Below, piece after piece: positions 36,622 through 49,218 of a stretch of 64,000 nucleotides of DNA. The notes under the pieces were generated by a model, which was given only the letters and a program-made list of their open reading frames with translations, was not told where the DNA came from and made no database searches. Both the position numbers and the translations under genes were made by a program. Position 1 is the first letter of the stretch. Each line of letters begins with the position of its first letter. The stretch comes from Globodera rostochiensis (Eukaryota; Nematoda; Chromadorea; Rhabditida; Heteroderidae). The stretch spans positions 1,054,001-1,118,000 of the forward strand of contig JAEVLN010000004.1 of assembly GCA_018350325.1 (NCBI GenBank), given 5' to 3'.

Positions 36622-36988
36622 ATGGGAACCTTCACGTTTAAATATTTCTTCAAAAAGTCTATTCTTGAGCGCCCGTGGTACTTTTTCCCCGCCGTATTTA
36701 CCATCTTCTACCTTGGTATGTTGTTAATTCATATGAATTAAAATGGACGGAATTTTCGAGCTTTTGATTTAATTGATATTGTTGCTAAAGGCGATCCTAG
36801 CTTCGGAAAACAGAGAACATTTAAAGATAAGTTAACAATATTTTGGAACAATTTAACATTTAGATTATCACTATCTCTCACACGGCTATTGGAAGTCTTC
36901 GATGATGAAAGGGCATAGCAAATTGTTCCGGGAGCGACGTGAAGACATTTTGCGCTGGGACCCGAACGCCGATCTTTGGAAGTATTAA
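36622..36988 (+). CDS. Small membrane protein, possibly complex I subunit NDUFB1-like
   Basis: Exons 36622-36715 and 36864-36988, phase 1, giving 72 residues. One membrane segment, RPWYFFPAVFTIFYLDYHYL, is followed by a basic tail with HSKLFRERRE and ending DLWKY. The pattern P-x(2)-F-x-I-x(2)-YLD, then (H/K)S-x-LF-(R/K)R-E and a terminal W-K resembles NDUFB1 (MNLL) of mitochondrial complex I. That resemblance is from memory and the family is short, so the name is tentative; the gene model itself is good. It sits 70 bases after the preceding small gene in the same orientation. Confidence 0.6.
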
Positions 36989-37188
36989 AAAGTGCACGAA
37001 ATTGGACGGATCGATTCTTTTTGATCTTTAGGATACTTTTTTCTGAAAATAAATATGTTGTTGTCCATGCATTCGGTTTTTTTTCACTGGTTGAAAACGA
37101 CCACTAAAGTTTTTTAAAGGCTACATGTTTGGCCCCGAGGGCAGTGTTAATTAATATTTTTGATAGGATTACGTATAAATAATTCAAA

Positions 37189-39137
37189 ATGCTTCCGTGT
37201 GCCAATGCGAACATAAGATTGGTCGGTCGAAAGCATTGCGCAGCAATTAGAGGAGTTGGAGCTGTACGAGCATTTTCTCTCCAAAAGGCAGCTTTTGCAA
37301 AAGCGATCACGGTAATTATTAGATTGGAATTGCGACCCGTCCCAGGCTTTGACTTAATTCCTTTTTCGTAATTTCAAATTAGCCACTTTTTAGCCCAGTA
37401 CATTTTTGTTGTCCCACGTCTATTTGCCGGAGCGGACGCCGGATGGACAGCCGCAGCGCAAACCCAGCGAACACCCGGACTTTATGGTCAATCCGTGCTG
37501 ATAATAAGCGAACACTAACCCAACTAAATTAATTTCAGAAGTACGACTTTGTGGCTGACCCCGAATTTGAAAGAGCGCCTCCGCCAATTAAAGTGATGCT
37601 CATGGAGGATATTAAGGGTATGTGCAGGGGCCGCAACGAACCATAGGAGGGACCTCGGCAAATTTTCGATTTTTACGAAATTTTTCTATTAATAATGTTA
37701 ATCCTGGGCTCGTTACATGCCTGGGTATGTGTTGTGAAAATTTTTGATTGTTTTAAAAAAATTTCTATTAAGACATTGGCGAACAGTTCGACATCGTTGA
37801 AGTGCCGGCCGAAATTGCGCGTTGGGAATTGTTGGCATGCAAAAAAGCGGTGTACGCATCGCCATTCAATTTGGAATATTATGCTGAGAAAAGAGAAGTA
37901 ATTTGGGGTGAAATTTTTTTTATTTTCATCGAAGCAATAAACGCATTAGGTGCCGGTATTTTGGAAATTCTATTCGGGAATTGGATTTAAAGTCTAAATT
38001 CCGATATTTTACTCCCGAGCATTCAAATTCGAGACTGAGCTCACCCGGCGGACTCTGAACACTATTTTTTCAATTTCTTACCAACAGTCACATAATGTGC
38101 CAATGCTTAAAAACTGGAATTTGTCTCAAAATTAACAGAAATATTTTGCCGAAATGGCGAAACGAGTGCGCATTCCGCCTGAGTTGCTCAAAATGTCGGA
38201 ACTTTTGATGAGCAAAATTCTGTCGGTGCCCGTCTCGGCGGACGCCGAGTGGACAATGAGCCGTGAGATTCTTAGTGCCGCCACCAAAAGTCTGGTACGT
38301 ATTGATACTGGTAAGAATTGATACAAATAAAAAATTTACAAAATTGTGCATTCACCCGAACCCACCACAGCCCATACCCTCTCGCGCCGACCTTTTCAAG
38401 CAGTTCAAAGACATTAAAAATGATTTGTCTCCGCTTTTTTTGTCTTTTGTATATGGGTTTCAATGTTAATTTTAAATGTTTTTTGGAATTTCTTAAAATT
38501 TCAAACTAATTTTCAGGGTCTCTACATAACGGAGCCGACCATCATTCATCTGAGTGACGTGCCAATTAACGGGCCCAACCCGTCCATTGAAGGGCATTTG
38601 TTCCGCTTTTACATCAATGTGAGACAATTAATTTACAATTTTTAAACGTTGTTCTCTTTTTGAGCTCAACGACAAAATGATTGTGCCAATGCTTGGCCGC
38701 ATCAGTCATACGTCAAACGACGAGTCGAAGAAGGTAAATAAACTGGAATTTATGTTATGACCCTTCATTTGAATGTTACAATAGAAATCCATCTTTTTTC
38801 AAATTAAGATTTGAATCACAACATTTTGATTTCAAAACGGAGTGTTCAGAGTCTCTTCCCGACGGACGACAAATTGTTGAACGAGCCGCCGGCGGATGGG
38901 ACGCAACTTGCCAAGTTTGGCCTCACCCTGGAGAGCGTTTACTACTCACCGGCTGGCGGGCTCAACGACATTTTGGCTGCGGAAGGTGTGGCGACATTTA
39001 TGGCGAACAGAGCGCGGCAGCAGCAGAAGGAGGAGGAGGCTGCGCGAGAAGGTGGAGGAGTGGAGGAAAAAGAGGGGGACGAACAGAACAACAGGCACAT
39101 CAATGAGGGCGAGGGGAGGGTTGGGAAAGATTATTAA
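37189..39137 (+). CDS. mrpl-9: Mitochondrial ribosomal protein bL9m (MRPL9), 8 exons
   Basis: Large-subunit mitoribosomal protein. Exons: 37189-37311, 37394-37486, 37539-37617, 37773-37897, 38139-38294, 38517-38618, 38665-38733, 38850-39137; phases agree. The N-terminus (MLPCANANIRLVGRK) is basic and Ala-rich, fitting a mitochondrial presequence. The L9 core is IKVMLMEDIKDIGEQFDIVE followed by KKAVYASPFNLEYYAEKRE, matching the bacterial/mitochondrial L9 pattern (V-x-LL-x-D-x-x-x-xG, then YA-x-P-x-N). Exons 5-8 form the nematode-style C-terminus, ending in a Glu/Gly-rich tail. I joined exon 4 directly to 38139 because all intervening frames have stops. The 3' half is duplicated as a pseudogene at 27281. 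Confidence 0.87.
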
Positions 39138-41170
39138 CTCATGCAAAATTTTTGTTTTTTTTTTGTAAAATTTTCAACGAAAAAAATTGTTTTTTGAATT
39201 TGTTCTATACACCGGTTTGGACGAAGAACACAAAAAGAAAGGTTTAAAAGCTTCAAAATGTTTGTTTTGAAAACGCGTCTTTTTGTGTTAATGAATCTAA
39301 CGACACATTCCCGGGATTCGGGACCGGTTCGGCCGATTTTATGAAGTCAGCGTGAAGGAAGTGTTTATGGTGCGTGCGTTTTACCTTCACATTCTCATAT
39401 TTCGCGCATTCATTGTTTCCCCTCCGGGTGCCCTTTGTTGCGGATTTGCCGTCCCCTCGAGGGATGCCGAGAGGTCGGAAGATGTCAAAAAATGTCTCCC
39501 TCCCTTTTTGTTATGCAATTTAATTTGACTCCAAAAAGAGTCGGGAAAATCCCCGCCGGGGGGGGGGGGCACACACAACACAAATATATGTAATTAGGGG
39601 GTTTTCCATTCAAACAAAAAGGGACAAAACGGGACGGCCGACCAAAATAACAGACATCAAAAGGGGGGGGGGGAATGTTCGGCGGTGACCGGGCCACTAC
39701 ACGCAATTGGATGAAAAGAGATGGGGCGGGCGACAAAATGTTTTTGTGGTGGGTCTCCACACCGTACGCAAAACGAATTGAATCGTTGACATTTGAATGT
39801 TCCCCCTAATGGATTTATGGGCTAAAGCATAGAATATTGTCGAGCCAACACCCCCCCCCCCCCAAAATTTGATACAATTTTAAAGACTTAAAAACCTCAA
39901 AATGCTTTTTAGGTCTTTTCGACCAACCCTTTCGAATCCTTAACGCAATGCTAAATTTCGCCAAAATTTAACTCTTTGAGAATTTTAATTAAAAATAGAG
40001 TGGGAGCAGCCAGACTATAATCAACAGACTAAACATTTTAAAAGAAATGCGAACAATTTTTTCCGACAAAATTTTTATTCCAGAAAATGCAATTTCTTAG
40101 CCCACAGAAACTATCTTTCCTTCCTTTTTTCTTCAAAATATTTTCGGCACGGCATTTTCACCAGAATGTCGTCAGATCCGCTGGGCGTCGCACTAACGAA
40201 GATTATTAGCATATTATGCGGGGCTCCGGAAGGAAAAGCTCATCAGAGCAGCGGATAATTTTCTCCGACGCCTCAGGGCACCTTCGACCCGCCCCCCAGG
40301 GGAGTCACTTCGCGTTTTTGGGGCTGGGTGCACAAGAATGTCCTTCGGAAAATTACTTTTTTATGCATCTCTGGCCAAATTTTGCAGCTTAAAATTTTAG
40401 ACGACGATTTTGGGGGCTCTGATAAATTGTCATTTTTGACGATTTTACAAAAGTTAAAAATAGCTCTTTAAAGCACATTTTTGTTTGTATTTTCGTGCAT
40501 AAATTGCGATGGAGATGATTGAGAAGGCAGTCGAGAATTATGCAAATTTTGGGCATAACCCCAAAATGTGGCGACATGATATTATTGGGGTGGTACGGTA
40601 AAAATGGATTTATTTGTTATGATGAACATTTTGGGGGTTGGACGGGTGGGTGGACGAGGGCATTGGCATTGGCACTCAAATTCAATATAAATATATTGCA
40701 TTGATGGACTCCCGCTGGGGGGCTCACATCGGCACCTCGACACGACGCGCCACACTTGTGGAATTTGCCCGGACAAATTTGACAGATTCGGCCGGTGATA
40801 AATTGTTTTGGTCGAGAATGATTTGGTGAACACTCTGAACGCATTAGATTGATTACAATGGAAAATACTTAATAAAATGGCGAAAAATTGCATTTTATTT
40901 AAAATAAATACGAAAAAAATGAAATTTTGAAATGTTTTGCTTTTTTACATTGGCCTTTTTGTTTGGTGCATTTCTAATCCGTTTTCAATAGGGACGTTTG
41001 AGACTTGAAATTTATCGAGACTCGAGACCGAGACCCAAAAAATCGAGACTCGAGAGCGAGACCCAAAAAAACCAAGAAATTTATAGATCGAAACTCGAGA
41101 CCGAGACCCAAAAAAACCAAGAAATTTAACCGAGACTCTTGAACATCTCTAATTTTTCAACTCCAATTAA
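39138..41170. other. Intergenic with dispersed GAGACTCGAGA repeat
   Basis: 39138-39737 is 3' flank shared with 28147-28735. 40985-41140 has four to five GAGACTCGAGACCGAGACCC units ending near AACATCTCTAA, a probable small element. Plus-strand frames at 40510 and 40638 and the minus frame at 40582-40893 overlap each other and match nothing I recognise. Confidence 0.45.
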
Positions 41171-42634
41171 CTGGAAAAAGTCACTTTTGTCTTTTTGGAA
41201 CTTTCAACGATTTTCTACATTTTGGAGTGAGTGAATTCCGAATTGGCCCAACACAATTCTCCCCCCCCCCAAATTCACTTCATCAACATCACCCAATGTT
41301 TTGTCAACCAGCTGACAATCGTCGCCAACCCGCTCATCCCCCGCGGGCACAGCAATAATTAAGGACGGATTACACGGGCAACCAGCGTCCAAGCACCGAA
41401 CCAATTCTCGACGGCCCCCTCCCTTCCCCCAGGGCACCATTCCCTGGGGGCACGGAGCGAACAAGCGGCCAGGAATGGGCGGGGGCCATTCCCGACTCAT
41501 AAAAATCCAATCGTCTTGGCCAACGATGGTGGGGGTGGGGTAGGAAGGGGGGCAATTTTCTGCCGATTGCGGAAGATTTGGCACAGAATTTGATGACACT
41601 TACTCTGGGTTAGGGCGGGCGGGTGGTCGAGAGTCTTGACTCTTTAGAAATTTAAGACTGTTAACTCTCGATTGTTGAGGCATTTTTGACTCTCTATTCC
41701 ACATTAAATTTTGAAGAAAATCGTTTTGGCAATCAGAATTGTTAAATCGAACAATTTGTCGAGGTCATAAAATAATGGTCGACTTCCTTCCGCCGGTGGT
41801 GAAGCTGAAAGGCATAATTCTGAGCCCCGACTTTCTCAGGGATAAAACAAATTTTTGCTGTTGGCGGAGACTCATGAAATTTGAAACTGCTTCTGCTGCT
41901 GCTGCTGTCCCCTCGGGGGAAGCGATGGTACAATGGCCAAATTCGGCGAGACCTTTTGCCCCTTCGATTCATTCAGCAAAATCATGCAATTCGGCGCTTC
42001 TCGAGATTGAAATAAAAATGAATTGAAAATTAATGAAAATCAAAAATTGATCATTTGATCATTTTTAGAGCTTTTTCAACTTACATATAAATACGAATTT
42101 TAGTATTCCATTGGTCTTAATATTACGAATCCAAACTGATTTTTTCATACACGCACAACGAATTGAAATTTTTTATACAAAAATTATTTTTTATAAGTAA
42201 AATATTAAACACTAAAACTATAGATTTGTGCATAGAGGGGGCGTGGCCTTTGGCCAAAATATGTGCCCGACGGGAGGGGGGCAGGATTTGGCGTGCCGTG
42301 ATATCGTCATCGCCGCCAGCGAAAAGGGGCAGCCAATCGGCGCCACCTTTGGGGCGGAGTCGGCGAACACTGAAGGGAGCGGAATGGGGCGAAAGTGCCA
42401 CTACGATTGCAGCAGCTTTCGGCACTTATTTGTCCACCAAAGTCGACGGTTCCGTCCAATGGCAAACATTGTGAAAGATTTGAAAATTTTCTAAAAATTC
42501 TTTGAGCTAGAGGCTTAGGAATTTCTGGCATTTCATTAAAACCAATTTCATTTTGCTAATTTTGTTTCTTATTGATTGTGCCAAAAATTGCGAATATTAA
42601 ATTTAGCATTTTTTATTCGCAGAAAGCCTAGCAA
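41171..42634. other. Unassigned region, possible coding but unresolved
   Basis: GC content and frame length rise at 41250-41600, 41760-42025 and 42230-42480, and long frames exist on both strands in each (for example minus 41204-41599, plus 41739-42026, minus 42123-42425). None resembles a known domain and strand cannot be decided from the sequence alone. They may be exons of one unrecognised gene. Confidence 0.3.
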
Positions 42635-42998
42635 ATGGCCAGTTCTGCTTCATCTTCGTCGTCCTCAACAACAAATGGGCCCTCAACAAAGCACAGTATC
42701 AATCGCCTTTTGTTGACAACCAAACGGCGGGACAAGTTGTGCCAAACTCGGACAATAAATGCCGAAATAAATCAAGTCCATTTTCAGGGAAATGTTTAAG
42801 AGCCGATCAACGGGGGGAGGAGCGCCGGCCAAAGAGAACGCCGGACGTGGCATTGCCAACGAAGCCAAAAGTGCCGAGCCCAACAACGGCGATGCCATCA
42901 GCGGCGAACATTGCGGTGCAATGGCAACCGCTTTTTTCCTGCAGCAAAAATTGCTTCTCGCCGCTGCTGCGCTCGCGGGGCAAGGTGGGGTGGGCTAA
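42635..42998 (+). CDS. Small Ser/Ala/Gly-rich protein of unknown function, 2 exons
   Basis: An ATG shortly after an acceptor-like TATTCGCAG starts MASSASSSSSSTTNGPSTKH, continuing SINRLLLTTKRRDK. A 62-base intron (gttgtg...ttttcag) joins in phase to EMFKSRSTGGGAPAKENAGR, and the frame ends AAAALAGQGGVG at 42998. About 102 residues, low complexity, no signal peptide, a mid basic patch and a hydrophobic Leu/Ala end. Both frames and the splice signals are consistent, so I believe the gene, but not any function. Upstream exons may exist. Confidence 0.5.
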
Positions 42999-45690
42999 GG
43001 GGGGGGGGCTTCTTGATCGATCAACTTTTTTGGGCCGATCAGTTTAAAGGAACTTTTACCGTATTCGGCCCCAATATTCTGCCAACAATTCCGGTTCACT
43101 TAAAGTCCGTTGTGATACATTATGTTTGACACATTTTGTGCCTTTCTTTTCCGCCATTTAAACCATATTCATCTTAAACCAAATCTTGTGTCAAGATCGT
43201 TGACATCGCAGTGGGAAGGTTGGCTTCTTCCACCCCCGTGGGGACACTCGAACTCTCGATAAAATCCCCTAAAGTGCCCTCTTCACTCCTCACCCCCTCC
43301 CTCGTCCACCCTTCTACATTCATTTTGTTTGCATATGCTTTATACGGTGTACAAGTTTTTGCCCAATTTGGCATTAATCAAAATTTAAAAAAATTTCATT
43401 GTCACTCGAACTTGGGACTTTGAGACAAAAAGCAAAGTGCACATTTCCCCTCGGGGCATTTCATTAATCTCATCGCCGCCACTCATTCATGGCACATTCA
43501 TTCATTCATCAGCCATTCCCTCAACACGTCGCGACACTGCGCGCAGCAAGCAATATTGGCCGCTGGTGTTGTCTGTGACATGAAATGCCGAGAATTGTGC
43601 CCTTGGGGGGGGGGGGGGGGGAGGGTTCAATCTTGACTCACACAGGCAGTGGCAATTTCTGTCAATCAAATGCCATGCAATTGCGCATTCGATGTGGGCG
43701 TGGGCGCAATCCGAAGAGATGCGCAAATCCAATTCTTGCTTTTGGGGACATTTTCGACATGCCATCGTAATTATTCTTTTACGCATGTTTAAGCAAATTG
43801 ATATTTTTTTGCGCACTTCCGTTCACACTTTCATTCTCTGCTACCGTAGTTTTCGGCATTCTTTACAACCTCCAAAGTTGGTACACTATTTCCCGTCCGG
43901 CTGATGTGCCGTGCCAATCCCGGATTGCCCTCCCCCTTTCCCCCGAGGCAATTGTCCCTCACCCGGTCGGCCAATAATGGCTTCTCAGATTTCAGCAACA
44001 CACTTATGGCCATATTCCCTCCCCTCCCTGCCACCGCTTTCTCCACTTTCACTGTGAATTGTTGGCCAAATATGAATGAAGACGGAGGAGGGGGGGGGGG
44101 GGAAGCTGTTGGTTGGTTGGCTCTCCGATTCCATTTGGAGAGCACCTGACATTAACGGGGTGAAGAGCTCGAAATGGGGGAGGGGGGGATCGTGTTAGGG
44201 GGCAAGCGAAGCGTTTAATGTGGACAAATCGTCGACGAAAAGGCCAAAAATGGGGTCGAACGACCAATGCCCCTCTTCTACTGTTCGAGAGTTTTATTTG
44301 CTTCGATATATTGAGGACGGACAGGCTTAAGAGTCTGTGATCTCCGTTCAGGCACAGATTGGGGGAGGGGGGGGTACGGACGGAAGTCCCCCGTTCGGGC
44401 AAAGCTTGGATCGGCAATTACCCCGAACTCGCCCAGAAAATCCCGAGTAGCTCACGCACCGAAACCCAATATCGTCCAAAAGCGTATTTCAACATGGACA
44501 TTCTTGCCTGTCGTCTTTGCGGCTTAGGGGTAACCCCCGTCGTTGCCATATTTTATTGGCAAACGAATGCCCTCCCCCCGACTTGACATCGTTTACGGCG
44601 GCAGATTGACCGGGGAGAGAAGCAAATGGTAACACTGGTAACCCTTTCTATTGCTGTTGTCCATTTTTGTATTATTTGCTGATGGATTATGACAAAGCAA
44701 TTAAAGCGCAAATTGTCGGCCCATCGGCGAGCTAAAAAAAATGTCTTTTTGATGGGTAAAGTGCGCCAAATTGACCGAAGATTGGAGGGATTAGGCGGAA
44801 CACGGCCGAGACATACCTGAGAAAGTGGGTCAATTTCGGGAAAGATTAAAAAACATGTTTGAAGGTTTTTTGGTTGGCTTTTAAGCTAAAAAAAATAACA
44901 ATTTGAGCAGGGGTTCGGCTTAGTTCTATTCTAAAATTGTGCGAGATTTACAGAAAAAAAATCCAAGTAATTCTTATTTTGGATGATCGGTCAGTGGATG
45001 AGCATTTGTCATTTTACAATTTGCTCTGCTCCTAAACAAATAAAGGGGTCATCCCATCCTTCTTGATTTGATGTTGGATCATCACTGACTCCGTCTCTGT
45101 TTGCTCAAAAGCCCAAATTGGCATTGCGCAATGCCAAAAGTGGCACCTTTTCAATTGGGCCAAATGTGAAAGTGCAAGCCCCCCCCCCTCAAACCGTTCG
45201 GCACAGGTGGCCGAACGGTCGCCAGCAGAAAATGAGCGAGAATTTAGCACTTAAAGTTTAAAAAATTTGATGTTGGTTATCGGTGGTCAAAAATTACATT
45301 TACAAGCGATATTTTTAGGATTTTAAAAGTATTAGATAAAATTATGCATTAAAATATTTATGCCAAATTACATTTGTGCATTGGAAATTCCGCAAATTTG
45401 TTCACTGTCGCGTAAAACGATGGACAAATCCATGACAAATCGCAATTGGGGCAAAAATTCCATTTGCGAGATTACCTACCACCGGTGGATGGGAAAGTCC
45501 CAAATAATGGAAACAAATTTATGGAAAAATTAAATTTTTTTTATTAATTCATTAGTAAAATTCAATTTTTGGGCTTAACAAATAAGCATAAACATAAAGG
45601 CTAATCTACAATATTAATTCGATCAAAATCTTAGCATTCAATAATATTGTTTTATATATTAATATTGTTTTATTTAACAAAAAAATAAAA
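42999..45690. other. Unassigned region with G/C homopolymers
   Basis: Several G runs (43605, 44090, 44170, 44365) and C runs (45180). Minus-strand frames 43502-43816 (includes MACRKCPQKQELDLRISSDC) and 43831-44145 (includes FTVKVEKAVAGRGGNM) look somewhat protein-like, as does plus 44359-44586, but splice phases do not connect them. CCCCTCGGGGCATTTCATTA at 43446 recurs at 28734. Nothing is identified. Confidence 0.3.
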
Positions 45691-45744
45691 TTCCATGCCA
45701 ATCTCAAAAGTTCTTTTAAAATTTTTTCAAAAAACGCTAGAGGG

Positions 45745-45773
45745 TAGACAGACAGACAGACAGACAGACAGGC
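45745..45773. repeat. (GACA)n microsatellite
   Basis: Seven tandem GACA units lie about 125 bases before the first PAG-3 coding exon that I can place. Simple tetranucleotide repeat, likely polymorphic. Confidence 0.9.
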
Positions 45774-45867
45774 CCAGTCCGGATCATTTCCGGCCTCCGA
45801 ATACATCTATACAGAACTCCACTGAATTGTTAGCCGAAAATCCTGTCCCACTTAAGTTTGGCATTCC

Positions 45868-48356
45868 GTGGCATCATCACATATTCAAATTGCCCTTTCA
45901 GCGGGTCACTCATCCGCCGCCGCTCCCATCCATCAGCCCCCGCCGGCAATGCCGTCGCCTTCACCGTTATTCTTCGCCGGATGCCGCACTTCGTCCTCCT
46001 CCGCCTCGTGGGTGCCCCCCGACTCTGTCCATCATCAGCCACCACCACTTTTGGCATTTCCGGCACTTTTCGCATACGGCGGCGCCCAGCCGCACAATGC
46101 CAATGCACTCCATCATCTTCTTCATCAGCCAAATTTCCCGCAAAGGCTGGGGCCATCCGCCACGGTAATTGGCCGAGGATGAGAAGAGCGAGCGCTTAAT
46201 TGGACGAATGGAATTGGCGAATTTGGGAAAATGAATTTTTATGGCAAATTTCGATTCCTAACATTGGGGTTTCTACCCGAACGGGCAGGAAATGCCGTGG
46301 AACCGATCCTAACTCGGACATCTGATTTCTTTAAATTTCTTGAAAAAAGTAATATATTCAGCTCCCTGGCCATTTTCCACCATTGGCGGCACACCATCTT
46401 CAGCAGCCGTTCAATGGACAAAACTCAGCTCAGCAAGCCTTCTTCGCTGCACTGCTTCAACAAGTGGCTCTTCTGAACATGCATTTGTCTCAATTTTATT
46501 TTTAAAAATATTTCAGCACTTTTTTGCCCAACAATTGCGCCAATCTTTGGGCAATCAATTGCCGGTGGAAAATGCTTTTGCGATACCTTCCACTGAACAG
46601 CACGTCGCCGTCCAATTGGCGTCCAATGGAAACAACGCCGGAGGCGGCGGCAGTGGCGGAAGTGAAGCGGGGGGAAGCAACAGCAAAAATGAAAGGAACC
46701 GGACTCAACAGCAAAACAAAGTGAAGGAAAATTAAATGGGTTTGGACAGGGATAGGCTAATCACGGACTTTTTTTAGTCTTGATCAAGGCGCCAGTCCCG
46801 AAGAACTTGTTCAATCCCCATTTTCTCGTCAATTTTATTGCATCAAATTTCCTGAAATTTTTTTATTGGCTCGAAGACAAATTGTCGTTCTTTCAAATAC
46901 TTTGGTCCATAACCGTTAACCGAATTTTTGACTAAATCCAAATATCGACTTTCTTAGGCCATTATTTGTCGAAATTAAAATGACAAAAACTCATTCTTTT
47001 AAGCCAAAAAAGAAAATTAGTGCCGCCAACATCGCGAGCAAAGAAAATCGCAGCGCAAAACAAAACTCGGCCATAAAGGTCAAACAAGAAATGGACGGGC
47101 CCAACAACGATAATCGGACAAATAGTACACATAAAATTTTGAATTTCAAAAATTGGAAAACATTTCGTCAGGCACACCTCCGACAAATGGGCGCCACTTT
47201 GAATGTGCCCAATGCGGAAAATGCTTCAAGCGATCTAGCACTTTGTCCACCCATCTTCTGATCCATAGCGACACGTAAATTTAAAAAATTTATATACATT
47301 TTAAATATTTAAATTCAGACGCCCTTACCCCTGTGAACATTGCGGCAAACGTTTCCACCAAAAGTCGGACATGAAAAAGCACACCTACATCCACACCGGT
47401 CAGAAAATTAAAATTTCAAAAAAAAACATTTTCAATTTTTCCCGAAAATTTAGGGGAAAAACCGCACATATGCGCCGTTTGTAGCAAGGCATTCTCACAA
47501 TCGTCCAATTTGATTGTGAGCAATCGGCGGCCATTTGCCAAAATTTCTAAATTTTTGTTTGTTGCAGACGCATACCAGAAAGCACACCGGCTACAAGCCG
47601 TTCTCCTGCGATTACTGTGACAGAACATTTCAGAGAAAAGTAAAATTAAAATAAATTAAAAACAGAAATATTTTTAAAATTAATTTTTAGGTTGACCGAC
47701 GGCGTCACATGGAAATGCACCACGGGGGAATGCCAATTACGGAGGAGGTTCGGGCACCAAGAGGGGTCAAAAAGGTGGTGCAACACAAAAAAGAAAAGGC
47801 CGACAGTGAGGAGACGATGCCGGAGGATGTACGAATTTTTTGGACAAATTTAAATATTTTTATAATTATTATTAAAATTCTTTTTTGTCCAACAAGAAAT
47901 TTTATTTCTTAATTAGTTGCAATTAATTTTCAAAATCAAAAAAAAATGCATATTTTTTTAATCATAATTAGTAGGGACGAGTTTATAAATGAGCATTAAA
48001 CATGCCTTTTCAAAACTCTTCTCGGCTCTAATCATTTAGAGTGTCGTTTCCTAGGAATTCTTCGAATACTCAGATTCGTACCGAAAATTAATTAAAAAAG
48101 TTGGAATCGACAACGAGCCCTGAATGATCAATGATCATGTTAATTTTAAAAGTTTAAGCCATTGCCCCCAAGCGGCGAGCCAACAAATTCATTGAATGGC
48201 CAAGTTGCTGAATGTGCACAGAGCATTTTCCAGCGCCTTGGCATTGACCAACTTTTGGCACAACTTTCATCGTCTTCCGAAGGGGCCAAGGCACAATTTT
48301 GTTTTTCAAAATTTGTTAGCAAAACGTTGCCCCTTTTAGAGTTTGAGCAGCGTTAA
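45868..48356 (+). CDS. pag-3: GFI1/PAG-3-type C2H2 zinc-finger transcription factor
   Basis: PAG-3 (C. elegans) and GFI1 are nuclear repressors in neuronal fate and blood cells. The conserved zinc-finger exons are 47172-47274, 47319-47398, 47454-47515, 47568-47639 and 47691-47828. Fingers: [76 protein letters not shown], then [11 protein letters not shown]; this is the GFI1 five-finger block almost word for word. Upstream exons are Gln/Pro/Ala-rich: about 45903-46165, 46371-about 46483, 46517-46724, 47011-47119 (with [10 protein letters not shown]). The last exon starts 48159; it ends either at 48356 unspliced or at 48393 through a GC-AG intron giving [14 protein letters not shown]. The N-terminus is not resolved; a SNAG repressor motif was not certain. 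Confidence 0.92.
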
Positions 48357-48393
48357 ACCCGAAGAACTCTTCGAGCAAAAGATGGAAGAATAA

Positions 48394-49218
48394 TTTTTAA
48401 TTTTACTTTCAAAAACATTTCCGTTCGTGCAATGCTTCTTTTTTGCTACAGTCACATTTTGTACCGTTCCTTTTTTGGTTGCTAATTGGTGAGCATTTTA
48501 GTTCATTTAGCGTGTCATTTGCATTGTGAAAATTTATACAAAATAAAATTATTTGAATAATTATTGTAATCGATTTTTTCACCCTTTTACTACAAGCCAA
48601 AGAAAAGGACAGAGTCATTCATAAATTCTCTGCCGCATCATTAGAGGCCGTCGGTATTTAACGTTTATAAGAACTGGCGATAGTTTTTTTGCACTTTTGT
48701 CAACCCCGCGTCCTGGTCGGGGTCAACTCGGCGCCTTAACAAAATCAAGCCATCTTTGTATCATTTGGAAGCACTGTATGTAGATGCTATAAGAGCTAAA
48801 TGATCCAACTTAATCTAAGGAAGTTATGATTCGGCGCGCTAAGTCAGCACGAAAAATTGCAATTTTTACACATTTTTGAAAAAAAAAAAACGAATCGGGA
48901 GCTTTCGTTTGATCGAAGGTTCACAAATAAAGAGTTTCCAAATGGTACCCAGATTGTTTGATTTGGTTTAACTATCCAAAAGGTCATGAATCATCCATCA
49001 TGTTTCAAATGTTGACGCTGAGTGACCCATTACGACCCCGATGACAGCACAGCCGTTCAAAGTTCAAACAGCGATCGATCAGCATAATTATGAAAGATTA
49101 GACGTGAAGGGCAAATTTCTTTAAATGCGATGCCTCTCCCTCTTCCCCCGCCTATGCCCCGCTCCCATTCATAATAACGTAAAGGAGGGATTCATTTGTC
49201 TGAACTTTAGAAAAGTGA
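48394..49218. other. Intergenic with an inverted-repeat element
   Basis: 48740-48790 (AAAATCAAGCCATC...TATCATTTGGAAGC) and 48920-48980 (TTTCCAAATGGTACC...GATTTGGTTTAAC) are inverted arms like those at 20770 and 20985, so this is another member of that family, without the GC-rich array. No gene seen. Confidence 0.5.

Noticed and set aside
40510..40605. Dynein-light-chain-like start MEMIEKAVENYANFG
   Set aside because: The similarity stops after a dozen residues and the frame closes; the KKEFDKKY region is absent.
43502..43816. RING-like Cys-rich protein (MACRKCPQ...)
   Set aside because: Cys/His spacing does not fit RING or RING-CH, and no donor joins the next Cys-rich stretch in phase.
45695..46168. 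PAG-3 N-terminus starting MPISKVLLK as a SNAG-like motif
   Set aside because: The frame runs through the GACA microsatellite and is out of phase with the Gln/Pro-rich exons; no splice restores it.
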